64,000 bases of DNA from an uncultured Fibrobacterota bacterium (GTDB taxonomy: Bacteria > Fibrobacterota > Fibrobacteria > Fibrobacterales > Fibrobacteraceae), in contig CAIRAY010000122.1 in assembly GCA_903876665.1 (NCBI GenBank), positions 1-64,000 of the forward strand. The letters run 5' to 3'. Position numbers and translations under genes: made by a program. Below the pieces are notes generated by a model, which was given only the letters and a program-made list of their open reading frames with translations, had not been told where the DNA came from and made no database searches. The first letter of the stretch is position 1. Every line of letters starts with the position of its first letter. This document shows positions 7,090-17,100 of this stretch, one piece after another.

Positions 7090-8825
7090 TAGAAGGCCCT
7101 CGCGCGCTGGTTCGCTAGGTCGGCAAGGACCTGCAAAAGGCCCGCCTGCATGACTTCGCCTTGCAACCATTCCGCTTCCCAGCGCCAGCAAAGGCAGTCC
7201 TCCTCGGCGGTGACCGTCGCCTTGCGGCTCCCGGTGGCCAGAAAGGCCATTTCACCGATGACAGAATCCGGACCAAGAGTTGCAAGCACTTTGCCTGTCT
7301 TTTCTATCCGCAATTTCCCCTTGACCAGAAGCGCCATCCAACGTTCGGGATCGCCCTCGTGAATGACCACCTCTCCAGCCACAAAATGACGTGGCATACC
7401 ATGGGCGAGCCAATGCTCCTTATTGGCATGGGTCATTCCCGTTAAAACGGAACACCGGTCAAAGGCCTGCGCAACGAGCACAAAATCCTTGAGACGGGCA
7501 CGAGCACTTTCGGAGAGAACCTCCGCTTCTTTTGCATCCAAACTCGCAGACACCACATCCTGGGTGGTCAGTACATCGGCCGTCCGGGGCTTCCCTTCCA
7601 AAAGCGCGATTTCTCCCACCGCACTTCCATCACGCACCGTAGCCCAATGAACCACATCGCCATTGGAATTGCGCCCCAAAACTTGCGCAGCTCCCGATTC
7701 AATCCAATGAAAAGTCCGATCCAACTCCCCATAGCGAATTAAAAAGGACCCTGGAGAAATGCGTCTCCAGACCCAAGGCAGATCGCCGAGCTCGGGCACA
7801 TGGAGAATCATGGCACAATGGGTCTTCCAAGCCTGGGCCATTTCGGGAGATGGACTAAAAGTGACCACCTGACCCTTTCCGCGAAGACGCAAGGCATTGC
7901 GGAAAATATTGGCCAAAACCCACAAGGTCCACAACACCCAAATTGCCTGAAGCACATTAAGGCTCATGGTCCAAAGAATAGACGTGAACCCACTTAGGGG
8001 AACCAAATCCGAGAGGAATTCAAGCGCCGCAGTAACTCCATAAGCCCACACAAAGGTGGAAAGGCCTCCGAGTGCCACGATCCAGCCACCCTTGGAAACG
8101 ATGGCCTGCCCTAAAGGGAGAAACCTTGCTGCGATGGCTAGGCGTAGAGTTCCTGGCCAATCTTCCGAATGGCTGATTCTTGAAAACGCCACACTGACTG
8201 GGCCGTGAATCAAGGGGCACGCCCGAACCGTGAAAACTAAAAACGAGGACAACAAAACCCCGGCAGAAACCCAACCGGGCAACCAGCCAGAGAGCGCAAG
8301 CAATGCAGTCGAAACCGGAATCAGCATGGATGCGACAACTGGAGTCGTTTGATCCACAACGGCCCAGGCAGCGGATTCCACCTTAGGACCAAAAGCTGAA
8401 ATGCGGAGAATGGGAGTGGTACATTTGAGCGTTGCCGTGAGGAGCATTGCATCCAAAGCTTCGTGGACCCAAATGGTGGCGAAGAACATTCCCACGAAAA
8501 CCCACCACGAGAACAGACCATCGCCCAAGGGAACCCAGGCGGAGGCGCCATGAACAGCAAGGCCGAACACCGAAAAGCCAGACACGCAAATAGCTAGGAG
8601 CAATTGAATCCAGCCCGAGATTCCAGGCACCTGCACGCCCCAGCCCAAAGCGGAACGGACAGTATGAGGATCGCCCGCCTCGGCTCCCGAAGAAAGCCTG
8701 AGCTGCAAACCCAGAGGAACCCCTTCTGATTCGGTCCAGGGTAAAGTCAAAAGCCAACGCGAACGGTCGGACTTGCGAGTCGCGACCCAGCGTCGGCTAG
8801 ATATCCATTGTAAATTTTCAGCCAT
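7089..8825 (-). CDS. Membrane protein with degenerate M50-like core and two cyclic-nucleotide-binding domains
   Basis: A 578-residue protein. Residues about 70-320 carry some six hydrophobic segments. One contains HEALD (His121, Glu122, Asp125), which looks like the HExxH zinc motif of site-2 protease (M50) membranes with the second His lost; a later CPLIHGP (about 202) sits where such proteins have NPxxDG. The C-terminal half has two cNMP-binding domains with phosphate-binding cassettes: GEIALLEGKPRTA and GEMAFLATGSRKA. Both keep the Gly-Glu and Arg needed to bind cyclic nucleotide. No Shine-Dalgarno sequence is seen; TACCTT ends six bases before ATG 8825. The likely role is a cAMP-responsive membrane sensor or pseudoprotease, with the pseudopilin-like protein as partner. 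The M50 link is tentative; the cNMP domains are firm. Confidence 0.75.
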   Translation of the reverse strand: MAENLQWISSRRWVATRKSDRSRWLLTLPWTESEGVPLGLQLRLSSGAEAGDPHTVRSALGWGVQVPGISGWIQLLLAICVSGFSVFGLAVHGASAWVPLGDGLFSWWVFVGMFFATIWVHEALDAMLLTATLKCTTPILRISAFGPKVESAAWAVVDQTTPVVASMLIPVSTALLALSGWLPGWVSAGVLLSSFLVFTVRACPLIHGPVSVAFSRISHSEDWPGTLRLAIAARFLPLGQAIVSKGGWIVALGGLSTFVWAYGVTAALEFLSDLVPLSGFTSILWTMSLNVLQAIWVLWTLWVLANIFRNALRLRGKGQVVTFSPSPEMAQAWKTHCAMILHVPELGDLPWVWRRISPGSFLIRYGELDRTFHWIESGAAQVLGRNSNGDVVHWATVRDGSAVGEIALLEGKPRTADVLTTQDVVSASLDAKEAEVLSESARARLKDFVLVAQAFDRCSVLTGMTHANKEHWLAHGMPRHFVAGEVVIHEGDPERWMALLVKGKLRIEKTGKVLATLGPDSVIGEMAFLATGSRKATVTAEEDCLCWRWEAEWLQGEVMQAGLLQVLADLANQRARAF

Positions 8826-8864
8826 GCAACTAAGGTAACAAGAATTGCACCGCCTGCGGGATCT

Positions 8865-9122
8865 TTAGGAGCAATGACCCCCACCGCAACAGCCACTTTT
8901 TTCCTTTTTCGCGTGAGTTCCGTCACAGAAAGGGCTATTACCCGTTTTGCCACAATCACAAATGAACACTTTTTTGATCTCGGTGATTTCAAAGACTTTG
9001 GATGATTTTCCTGAACCCTTATGGCTTCCGTCACAATAGGGCTTATTGTTGGAGTTGCCACAGGTGCAATAGTGCTTGGATCCAGGGGTTTCATCGACCA
9101 TGGTGGGTTTGTAGTTGTACAT
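8865..9122 (-). CDS. CDGSH iron-sulfur domain protein, two tandem motifs
   Basis: An 85-residue cytosolic protein with two copies of the mitoNEET/CDGSH motif: CTC...PYCDGSH and CDC...PFCDGTH. Each supplies three Cys and one His to a redox-active [2Fe-2S] cluster. Tandem CDGSH proteins occur in bacteria and are thought to act in electron or cluster transfer. A Cys-rich tail (GCCGGGHCS) follows. A strong AAGGAG stands six bases before the ATG. It lies alone between two operons, with its own palindrome-bearing promoter region. Confidence 0.88.
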   Translation of the reverse strand: MYNYKPTMVDETPGSKHYCTCGNSNNKPYCDGSHKGSGKSSKVFEITEIKKVFICDCGKTGNSPFCDGTHAKKEKSGCCGGGHCS

Positions 9123-9134
9123 AGAATCTCCTTA

Positions 9135-9153
9135 ATGGGTTAGACCCATAATA
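9135..9153 (-). promoter_or_regulatory. Extended -10 promoter overlapped by a palindrome (CDGSH gene)
   Basis: On the minus strand TGG-TATTAT (the hexamer occupies 9153-9148) resembles an extended -10. Directly over the expected transcription start lies ATGGGT-CTA-ACCCAT (9149-9135), a perfect 6-3-6 inverted repeat followed by the Shine-Dalgarno sequence. This suits a repressor operator; the regulator is unknown. Confidence 0.4.
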
Positions 9154-9224
9154 CCAATTTGTTCATGCTTGGGGAGCCATCATTTCGTGAAGGGAATGAT
9201 TCATCCGACGAAGGCCTTAAATTG

Positions 9225-10532
9225 TCAGATATTCGTCGATGCCACCGGCAATGATTTTTCCAAGCGAAACGCATCGGCAATACCCAATTCCTCCAGCTGA
9301 TTCCTGGCCAAATCGGCAACCAGGAGTACGGTCTTCCCTGGAGGCATTTGCTTGCGGATTTGCAACAAGGCGCTCACCACTACCTCGGGCAAGGTCTGTT
9401 TGAAATTCCTCAAATCATAGACCACATTGCCTGGACCTGCCTTCAATTTGGTGAAGGAATTGTTTATGCCGTCAACAAGACGAAGAGCGTTATCCTGAGG
9501 ATAAATCACCGCAACTGCAAATTCACCTTTCACATAATTAAAAGGCATGTTGTCGGACTTGTCTAAATTCCGGATTTCTTCCAATAATTTCTTTTGCGCA
9601 TCACTAATGGTTACCGGCATAAAGGGCATGAGTTCCAGATAGAGATCACCACGACCCGTGCCCCGGTACCTGGGGAAGCCTCGCCCCGGCAAAAGGATTT
9701 TTTGTTCCGTCTGCGAACAGGGAGGCACTTCGAAGGTCGCGTCTTCTCCATCCAAATGCGGGAAGGAATAGCGGCCCCCCAAAATCATCATGAAAAAATC
9801 CACCGGCACTTCCCGGGTAAGATCCGCCCCATCACGCTCGTAGCCTTTGGGGAATTCATCTTCAAAGCCGATGACCAGGTTTCCACTGGGGCCGCCAAAA
9901 ACGCCCGCATGGCCTTGCCCCGCACGCTCAATGAAATTTCCCTTTCCTACACCCTTGGGAATTTCGATGCGAACCAATTCTTCCACTTCTTTCCGCGCCA
10001 GACCATTGCAACTGGAACATAAACTTGGACTCGCTCCGCCCGGGGTTCCTTGTCCGTGGCAGGCCGGGCAGACAATCGAGCGCTTGAATTTGATTTTCCG
10101 AGAGCCACCGGCGATGACTTCCTGGGGCGTAACCTTCAGGCTGATGACAATGTCGTGCCCACGACGCGAAGCCTGTTCCGTACTCCCTTCGGGCGTAAAA
10201 TTGAAATCTCCATGCCCTAAATTTTCGAAGAATTTCCCCAGAGCCTCACCCAAATTCATGGACTTGGCAAAATCGGTACTGAATCCCCTGGGGGCTCCTG
10301 GAGCCATTCCCGGAGCGGGCTTGGGAGCCAACAAAGATTGATCATATTGCTGGCGAAGGACTGGATCGCGTAAAGTTTCGTAAGCCTTGGTCACTTCCGT
10401 AAACTGAGGCCCGGTGTCCTTGTCAGGGTTTTTGTCCGGATGCAGCTGGATGGCAAGCTTGCGATAGGCCGTTTTGATTTGGCCATCGTCAACCGAAGCG
10501 CCTACCCCCAATAATTCATAATAAGTTGCCAT
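9225..10532 (-). CDS. DnaJ-type co-chaperone fused to a C-terminal STAS-like domain
   Basis: The N-terminal J-domain (residues about 3-65) has the HPD motif (LHPDKNPD) needed to stimulate DnaK. A Gly/Pro/Phe-rich linker and DnaJ C-terminal peptide-binding domains follow. The zinc-finger region is reduced: one CPAC and one CSSC instead of four CxxCxGxG repeats, so at most one zinc site. After about residue 325 comes a roughly 100-aa segment (VVYDLRNFKQTLPEVVVSAL...VLLVADLARNQLEELGI) with the strand-helix pattern of STAS/anti-sigma-antagonist domains. This fusion is not a standard architecture. GTG 10535 is possible but ATG 10532 is preferred. It is the last gene of the giant-protein operon and overlaps or abuts the TPR/HEAT gene. 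Confidence 0.8.
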   Translation of the reverse strand: MATYYELLGVGASVDDGQIKTAYRKLAIQLHPDKNPDKDTGPQFTEVTKAYETLRDPVLRQQYDQSLLAPKPAPGMAPGAPRGFSTDFAKSMNLGEALGKFFENLGHGDFNFTPEGSTEQASRRGHDIVISLKVTPQEVIAGGSRKIKFKRSIVCPACHGQGTPGGASPSLCSSCNGLARKEVEELVRIEIPKGVGKGNFIERAGQGHAGVFGGPSGNLVIGFEDEFPKGYERDGADLTREVPVDFFMMILGGRYSFPHLDGEDATFEVPPCSQTEQKILLPGRGFPRYRGTGRGDLYLELMPFMPVTISDAQKKLLEEIRNLDKSDNMPFNYVKGEFAVAVIYPQDNALRLVDGINNSFTKLKAGPGNVVYDLRNFKQTLPEVVVSALLQIRKQMPPGKTVLLVADLARNQLEELGIADAFRLEKSLPVASTNI

Positions 10533-10534
10533 CA

Positions 10535-11866
10535 CTAATTCTCAAGGGACTCTATCAGTTCAACGAGGTGCAATTTTTCTTCATCCGACATGGCAAAACT
10601 CGCCTTCTGCTGAATCTTTCTTGCGGACGTCAATAAATTGTGGGTAATGATTTCATCGGATTTGTCGATAGATGGGCTCTTTAATATTTCAAAGGCTTCG
10701 CGGGTGTTGATCTCGCCCAAGGACCAAATTGCCGAAGCCGCCATGCGCTTGGAACCCGATTCCACCATATTCCCCAAGGTCTTGAGAGCAAGGTCCGGGT
10801 AATATTTGAAAAGCACAAAAGCGGTGTTGGCGCGAACACGGTTACTGGAATCATCCAGAAGAACCTTCAGTTTTTCGAGCTTGGCGATGTTTCCCGGAGA
10901 GGTGGGCGCCGCCGCAATTTCTGCGGCCACTTTCTCAACCGCATCTGCTCTTTCCTTGTCATCATGGGACTCCAGCTTGTTCTCTGCACTGGAGACCACC
11001 TGGGCGTCTGTGGATGCTTGTTGTCCTGGTGTCGATCCACCTGGCCCCGCAAGGAGCAACTGAGGTGCACCTCCATTCTGACCGTGCATGGCCGATGTTG
11101 CGGCAGTGAGAAGGAGTTGCTGAATAACCTCTTGATTCTGTTGCTGGAATTTTTGGCTGGATTTGAGGGAGGAACGAACCACCACCACAATAATCAGCAC
11201 CACAATCAGCACCAGGCCTGCCACAATACCCGAAACAATCAGAATGGTGTTCTGCGAGGAGGCGGCTCCTTCTTGGGCGGAGTTCTTCAGCATGTCCACC
11301 ATGCGTTGCTGTTCAACCGCCCGGAGGGAATCTGAATACCGTTGGGCCGCACCCGCATCTTTATTGCTCCGGTCCAACGAAGCCAAAAATCCCTGCAGCA
11401 TGGCTTCGCTTCCCTCGCCCTGGGCGGGAGCCTGAATCACGATCTGCTGGGGAGCGACAGGCTGAGGTGGCGGTGGTGGCGCGACGTACTCTTGCCGTGG
11501 TTGGACAACCACTTTGGGAGCCAAGGCCCGCTGGATTTTTGCCGCCAAGGCTTTTCCCTTAGCATTTTCAGGATCATAGGTAAATAACTGGTCCAGTTGC
11601 TCCTGTGCCATTTGGGCTTCGCCCTTGGCAAAGTATTGCTCCGCCCGATTGTAATAACAGAGCGCCAGCAATTTATTGGCCTGGGCATTGCCCGGATTCA
11701 CCTGCAGGACTTGTTCCAAATATTGAATGGCTCCAGAAAAGTCCTTGACCACATAAGCCTTCATCGCCTTATTGGTGTAGACTGTTTCCAGATTGTCGGA
11801 CCCTTGGGCCACAAGGGGCGCACTCGCCAACAGAACACATAGAATCAGAAGCAAAAAGCGCCTCAT
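10535..11866 (-). CDS. TPR / single-TM / HEAT-repeat membrane protein
   Basis: A 443-residue protein with a signal peptide (cleavage near LVAQG). Two to three TPR-like repeats (residues about 25-110) would lie in the periplasm. A Pro-rich stretch, one transmembrane helix (about 205-230: ILIVSGIVAGLVLIVVLII) and a Gln-rich segment follow. A cytoplasmic C-terminal part contains HEAT-like helical pairs (RVRANTAFVLFKYY, KRMAASAIWSLGEI). This topology links periplasm to cytoplasm. It overlaps the upstream PorV-like gene by four bases (ATGA) and meets the DnaJ-STAS gene at its stop. I infer a scaffold that couples the outer-membrane partner to the cytoplasmic chaperone-like protein. Confidence 0.7.
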   Translation of the reverse strand: MRRFLLLILCVLLASAPLVAQGSDNLETVYTNKAMKAYVVKDFSGAIQYLEQVLQVNPGNAQANKLLALCYYNRAEQYFAKGEAQMAQEQLDQLFTYDPENAKGKALAAKIQRALAPKVVVQPRQEYVAPPPPPQPVAPQQIVIQAPAQGEGSEAMLQGFLASLDRSNKDAGAAQRYSDSLRAVEQQRMVDMLKNSAQEGAASSQNTILIVSGIVAGLVLIVVLIIVVVVRSSLKSSQKFQQQNQEVIQQLLLTAATSAMHGQNGGAPQLLLAGPGGSTPGQQASTDAQVVSSAENKLESHDDKERADAVEKVAAEIAAAPTSPGNIAKLEKLKVLLDDSSNRVRANTAFVLFKYYPDLALKTLGNMVESGSKRMAASAIWSLGEINTREAFEILKSPSIDKSDEIITHNLLTSARKIQQKASFAMSDEEKLHLVELIESLEN

Positions 11867-14145
11867 TGCATAACCTCCTTCATTTCTTTCAGCATCTTGT
11901 AGGCACTGGAAGCGGATTTATTGTCTGGATTGCGCAACAGCAATCCGTTCAGTTTCTTTTCGGCACTGGGCAAATCACCCGATTCGATCAGCTTGTATAT
12001 GTCCAGAACTTCCTGTTCTGCCTCAACCCGAAGTTCCAGTTTTCTAGACTCTTCGGTTTCCAGCGCTGTTCCCTTCAAGAACTCGATGGCCTGACGAGCC
12101 TCGTCAATCAAGGTTGGCTTTCCTTCGGCCTCAAAAGTTGTAAGCTTGTTGCTTGCCTGTTGCATGGCTGCCTTTACCAGGTCTCTGCGGAGATCGAGCA
12201 AATTCTTGTCGTCGGCACGGACCCGAAGCGCACTGTCCAGCAAGCTTGCACAGGCTTTGTTTTCTCCCTTGTTGAAGAGGCGCAATGCTTCCTGGAATTG
12301 ATCCTCGGCAGCATACTGTTTGCGCTTTTCGCCAATTTCAGTTTGCAGAGCCAAGGCATATTCATTCTGAGGCTCCTGTTGCAAAGCCTTGGAAACCTCG
12401 ACCTCAGCGGCCTTCCAGTCACCGGCTTTCAACAATTTGCGGGCTTGTAAAATACGATCTGAAACATCCAGTTTAAGCATCTTCCCTAATTGCTCGGTGT
12501 TTGCATTGCCACCGTTGATTCCGACCTGCTTAAGGAAATAATCCCGCAAGGCTTCGGTTACCGTCTTGTAGAAGGTCTGGATGTCCGCATTTTCTGGTGT
12601 CAGGGCTAGCGCTTTCTGCAACAAGGTATGGGCTTTTTCCACGTCTTTCTTTTCATGGTATTCCGATGTGGCTTCATCGAACAGGGCCTTGGCCTGGCCG
12701 GCTTTGACCAACGGCAACATTTTCTTCTGAATGGCCAGTGCGCGCTCATCTTTGGGATTCTTGGCCAGAACCTCGTCAGCGAGGCGGGCGATTTCGTCCC
12801 ATTGGGTTGCCGGATCCAGGGAATCCGCCCGGGTCAGTTTCTGTTCCGATTCTTTGCCCATGATCAATCTGGATTGCATGGTGGGCAAATTTTCGTACTG
12901 GGGATTCAAATGGACCACCTGAACCACGATTTCCCCCGCTTGGGTAAATTCCTTCTGGGTAAGCAAGGAGTCGAATTCGGCTTGTAGAACCTTGACCTTG
13001 GTGGCATTCAAGCTCGCACGGACACGGGTGCGGAATTTGACTGCCGTACTGTCGCCCGGAACCTTTTTCAAGTAGGCCTCTACAAAATCCATGGCATCCG
13101 GGAAATTATCCACCAAGAAATTTGCGCGGGCATTTTCCAACAATCCGTTGGTGCGACGAATGTCCAAGGAATCCATTAGGTCCTTCTTCTCCTTGGGAAT
13201 AGGCTTTCCAATATCCCAATGCAAGCCAACAAAATGGCTTAAGCCCAAATCATTATTTTCATCCCGGTAGGGAATGCCGACCGCATAATCCACGCGGAAT
13301 CCACCTGCGGCAAGCCCAACACCGTAGGAGTGGTTCCGATCATTGATCCCTGCGCGCAAAAAGGCCCAATCAAAGGGCGTGAATTCCAGTCCGGCCTGGT
13401 AGCGGTTGGCTCGCTCGCGCATGGCACCTGAAAAATCAGTGACCGAAAATATGTTGGTTTTAGCAAGATCCAGGGAAAGGCGAATGCGCTTTTTCCAGAA
13501 GGTCGCGGCGGCGCCCCCTTTGAAAACGGTGGAATAGATGTCGGGCTCCTGGTCAAGGGTGATACTTGGGCCATAGATATTCACCAGGGAAGATCCCAGG
13601 GTGAGCCACTCAGTGGGGCGCAATTGGAAACCTGCGTCAAAGCCAAAACCCCAGCCCGAAAGGTCTGCCACACTTTGGGAGGCAAATTTGAAATCAAGAC
13701 CTACGCTGAATTTTTTGTCGTAGGCCCAAGCGTAGGTTAGCGCAATACTGCGTTCGCCCCCCTCATGGGTGCCCACATGCTCTCCATCCCAGGCATAATC
13801 CTGCACAGGATTATTGGGCGCAATGCTTACGAATGTTGCACCCACAGCACCTGCCCGATCAAATGGATAAACCATAGAAAGAACTGTGAAATTGAAGTCT
13901 TCGATCAGCCACATGCGGGAGAGTTCGATTTGCCGGTAATCGGACATGGCAATACCCGCCGGATTATGGTATAGCGCATCCGTACCTGCGTCGGTTACCG
14001 AGCCTCCGCCACGGGCATACGCCCCTGCACCAGGAGCCAGCTCGAATAAGTAATCACCAGCCTCCCCGTAACTTCCATTGGGGTCAATTTGAGCCTGTGC
14101 AAGCCCAGTCAGGGCAATTACCGATATGATGATTCGACTTAGCAT
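11863..14145 (-). CDS. PorV/PorQ-like outer-membrane barrel with C-terminal TPR region
   Basis: A 760-residue protein: signal peptide (cleavage after AQA), then about 300 residues of outer-membrane barrel. It opens with GAGAYARGGGSVTDAGTDAL and YHNPAGIA, the hallmark of the PorV/PorQ/UPF0164 family. In Bacteroidota PorV carries substrates of the type IX secretion system. From residue about 330 on it is helical with many TPR-like repeats. That extension is absent from PorV itself and would be periplasmic. AAGGGGC precedes the ATG. It lies nine bases after the giant Fn3-repeat gene, so the giant protein is the obvious client or partner. Family call good; role inferred. Confidence 0.75.
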   Translation of the reverse strand: MLSRIIISVIALTGLAQAQIDPNGSYGEAGDYLFELAPGAGAYARGGGSVTDAGTDALYHNPAGIAMSDYRQIELSRMWLIEDFNFTVLSMVYPFDRAGAVGATFVSIAPNNPVQDYAWDGEHVGTHEGGERSIALTYAWAYDKKFSVGLDFKFASQSVADLSGWGFGFDAGFQLRPTEWLTLGSSLVNIYGPSITLDQEPDIYSTVFKGGAAATFWKKRIRLSLDLAKTNIFSVTDFSGAMRERANRYQAGLEFTPFDWAFLRAGINDRNHSYGVGLAAGGFRVDYAVGIPYRDENNDLGLSHFVGLHWDIGKPIPKEKKDLMDSLDIRRTNGLLENARANFLVDNFPDAMDFVEAYLKKVPGDSTAVKFRTRVRASLNATKVKVLQAEFDSLLTQKEFTQAGEIVVQVVHLNPQYENLPTMQSRLIMGKESEQKLTRADSLDPATQWDEIARLADEVLAKNPKDERALAIQKKMLPLVKAGQAKALFDEATSEYHEKKDVEKAHTLLQKALALTPENADIQTFYKTVTEALRDYFLKQVGINGGNANTEQLGKMLKLDVSDRILQARKLLKAGDWKAAEVEVSKALQQEPQNEYALALQTEIGEKRKQYAAEDQFQEALRLFNKGENKACASLLDSALRVRADDKNLLDLRRDLVKAAMQQASNKLTTFEAEGKPTLIDEARQAIEFLKGTALETEESRKLELRVEAEQEVLDIYKLIESGDLPSAEKKLNGLLLRNPDNKSASSAYKMLKEMKEVMQ

Positions 14146-14154
14146 TTTTGCCCC

Positions 14155-17100
14155 TTACTTGTAAACTGCAATGATTTGCTTGACATGGTGAACGCCCCCG
14201 CTCTGTCTGGGTCGCGCGGTTACATGAACCACATAATATCCATTTCCGACATAGGCCCCCGCTTGGTTGCGCCCATCCCAGAGAACTTCGTTTTTGCTTC
14301 CGCCACTAGGCCTATCCAGCATGGATTTCTTCCACACTAGTCCTCCCGTGCGTGAATAAATGGCCACCTCGATCTGAGTGGTTTCGGTGATCAAATAGCT
14401 GATGCGAGCCTGGTTCAATGTGGCCTGAGGCGCACTCAGCTTGACGGGCGAAGGAAACACTAGGAAGTCGGAGAATGGAGCCGTAGAAGGATTAGCAGCC
14501 ATCAATGTGTAAATACTGAAATGAGTGGTTTCCATTGAAACCCAAGGCCGGGCCATGGTTTTTGCGGAAGCGGCCTTGCGGGCTAAGGACGGGCCCGTTA
14601 CAAACGAACTACCCTGTTGCCTTGCCCAACGGTTCTTCTTTTCGTCCAAGCGATAGAACGCAAGCATATTCACATCAAAGTCACTCTTGACCTTGGGCTT
14701 GCCTGGTGTGGCGAAATGGACAACCTGGGTCCCATCATCCAATGTATCCAGAAACTGTGGAATATAGCGCAACTCCACCGCGTGGCTGTCTGCGGGCTGT
14801 ACAATCTCGCCCGTGCGCAAATCCCGTGCCTCAATAATGAATTGTTTTTGCCCGAGCGGACGTGTGTTTCGATCGGCATGAACAAAATGGCCTGCAGTAT
14901 CTGCGGCTAGAACCTGCCTGCGGGTGGTGGTGTCGAGGTCTGCAATTTTCACCTTTGCCGTGTCGGGCATTTCCCGCAACACCAGACCCACTGTTCCGAC
15001 AAATGCACTATCGGGAATTACAATGGCCAAGGTGGAGTCTGCAGACTGGATCAGGGTTGAATTCTTTCCCACTAGCCAAGCGGCCGTGGTGTTCTTTGAG
15101 TCGGCCTGGGTTGAATCGCCCATAAAGAAGTGCATAGGAGCCGAGAAGGAACCCACCTTCCCATACAAAGTATCCAGGGCACGAATTTGCCACCAATGGA
15201 AGGTTCCGGAATGGAGGTTTTCTCCTAGTGCCGACTCCAGCTGGGCCACCGTAAGGCCCACATGGGAAAGGGAATCGATTTGTAGGGATTGGATCGGGAA
15301 TGTGTCTCGGACGGAGCTGTCGAGACTCATCATGGCAATTTCAAAGCGGACATTCTTGTATTGGGGTAGACTCCAAGCGAGAGTGTCCTGAGGGAACACC
15401 ACCGAGCCACTGCCATCCAAGACCAAAGGAATATCGAGTAACTTGCTGGTCCAGGTTCGAATCCCAAATGTTTTGGTGACGGACCATTCCGAAACCAGAC
15501 CACCCGTATCGGTTGCGGCGATGCGCCAGTAGTACAGTTTGCCCACCTGCAAATTGCTGAGCAGTTTGGGTAGCTGATCCAGACGAATCTGGGTGGTCGT
15601 AAGGCCCGCACTATCCGCGAGTAGCGCCCCGAATCCAGAGCTCCGGCTCACCTGCAACCGGTATTTCAGGGTGGCGATATCCAGGTTGTTGGGATCACGG
15701 CCTTGCCAATGCAGGGACTGGAAGGAATAGAGGAGACTGTCCTCTTGCAAGCCATTTACCAGTGGTGCAAAGGGCGCCTCGTTTCCACGATTGAAGATAA
15801 AGATACGCGGAGTCGAAAATGTGCCGATTTTCCCGTGGCTGTCCAACGCCCGCACCCGCCATACCAGGGTATCATTGCTTTCGAACCCGGACTGCCCTGG
15901 AAGGTCCATAATCAACTGGGAAGTATCGGAAACCGTATCACGGATAATGATCGTACCAAATAGATCAGAAGTATCCACTTCAACAATGTAGCGCAAAGAG
16001 TCCTGTGGACCCGCATCCACATCAATGGCAGGATGCCAAAGCAATGGCGTAGTCGGCAGGGCCTGGGCGCTGTCCCGGGGCGATATCACCTCTGGCGCAT
16101 CAGGTGCGGTGGAAACAAAACGATACTCGGCGGAATCCGCAAGGCTATGGAAATTCTCGGGATCGTAGGACCGGATGGACCAACGGAACACAGTACTGTC
16201 CTTCCATGATTTGAAGCCGGCAATTTGCCGCACATCCAATGAAGTCCCCGTTACTCCACGTTTCCAATATAGTGCCTGGGAGGAATCGGAAGGAGCCATG
16301 GCATTTGCAAGGCTAATCAGCACCTCGTACTTTAGCAAGGCACCATCAGCATCCGTTGCGGCGGACCAGGACAAAAGATTCGAAGGCTGGAGCGTCTGGG
16401 AATTCTTGGGAAAAATAATTCCGGGTTTGGTTGGCCGTTGATTGGCTGTGGAAAGAACAAAGCGCGTCGCGACGGTCCAGCCCGCGGTCTGATTGGCGAG
16501 GTCCAGGGCGCGGACACGGGCAAAGTAGGTGTTACCCGGAATAAGCCACTGGGCACCTGTCATTGCGGTGATTGCGACGGCGGTGTCCGCTTCACCCAGG
16601 GTTGCTGTTGCCTTGATGCCGGTGAAAAGAGAATCTAGAGCCACCTGCACCGTGTAAATGATGGAATCGCGCAAATCCGGTTGCCCACTGGGCTGCCAGG
16701 AAATCCCCTGCGTGTCCCAGAGAGAGTCTCCCGGATTGGGGCGAACCAGACTGGTCAAGGTCGGGAGATCATTTTCCGTGTTGGTCAACACCCGGAGCCA
16801 GGCTGTATAAGGAGAAGACGCAGCATGATTATCATTGGCGCGAATTCTCAGAAATAGGATTTTGTCATCTAAAATGCTGTCACCCGTACTCATCGTGTCC
16901 GCAATGATCAGTTGTGAAAATGTGTTGGATGTATCTGCTACCACAGAAACCATTCGCCGAGAAGATCCCGTGGTATCTTCAGTAGCCTCAAGCTGGTATT
17001 GCACCGGATTCCCGTCAGGGTCGGTCGATTTGAGCCAACGCAAATTCGAGGTGAGAGTCAGCATGGAATCGGCCATGGGCAAAATCCAAGCGGTGGCCGT

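Noticed and set aside
15440-15465. GGTTCGAATCCC, resembling a tRNA T-arm
   Set aside because: It lies inside the continuous coding frame of the giant gene and no acceptor, D or anticodon arms can be built around it.
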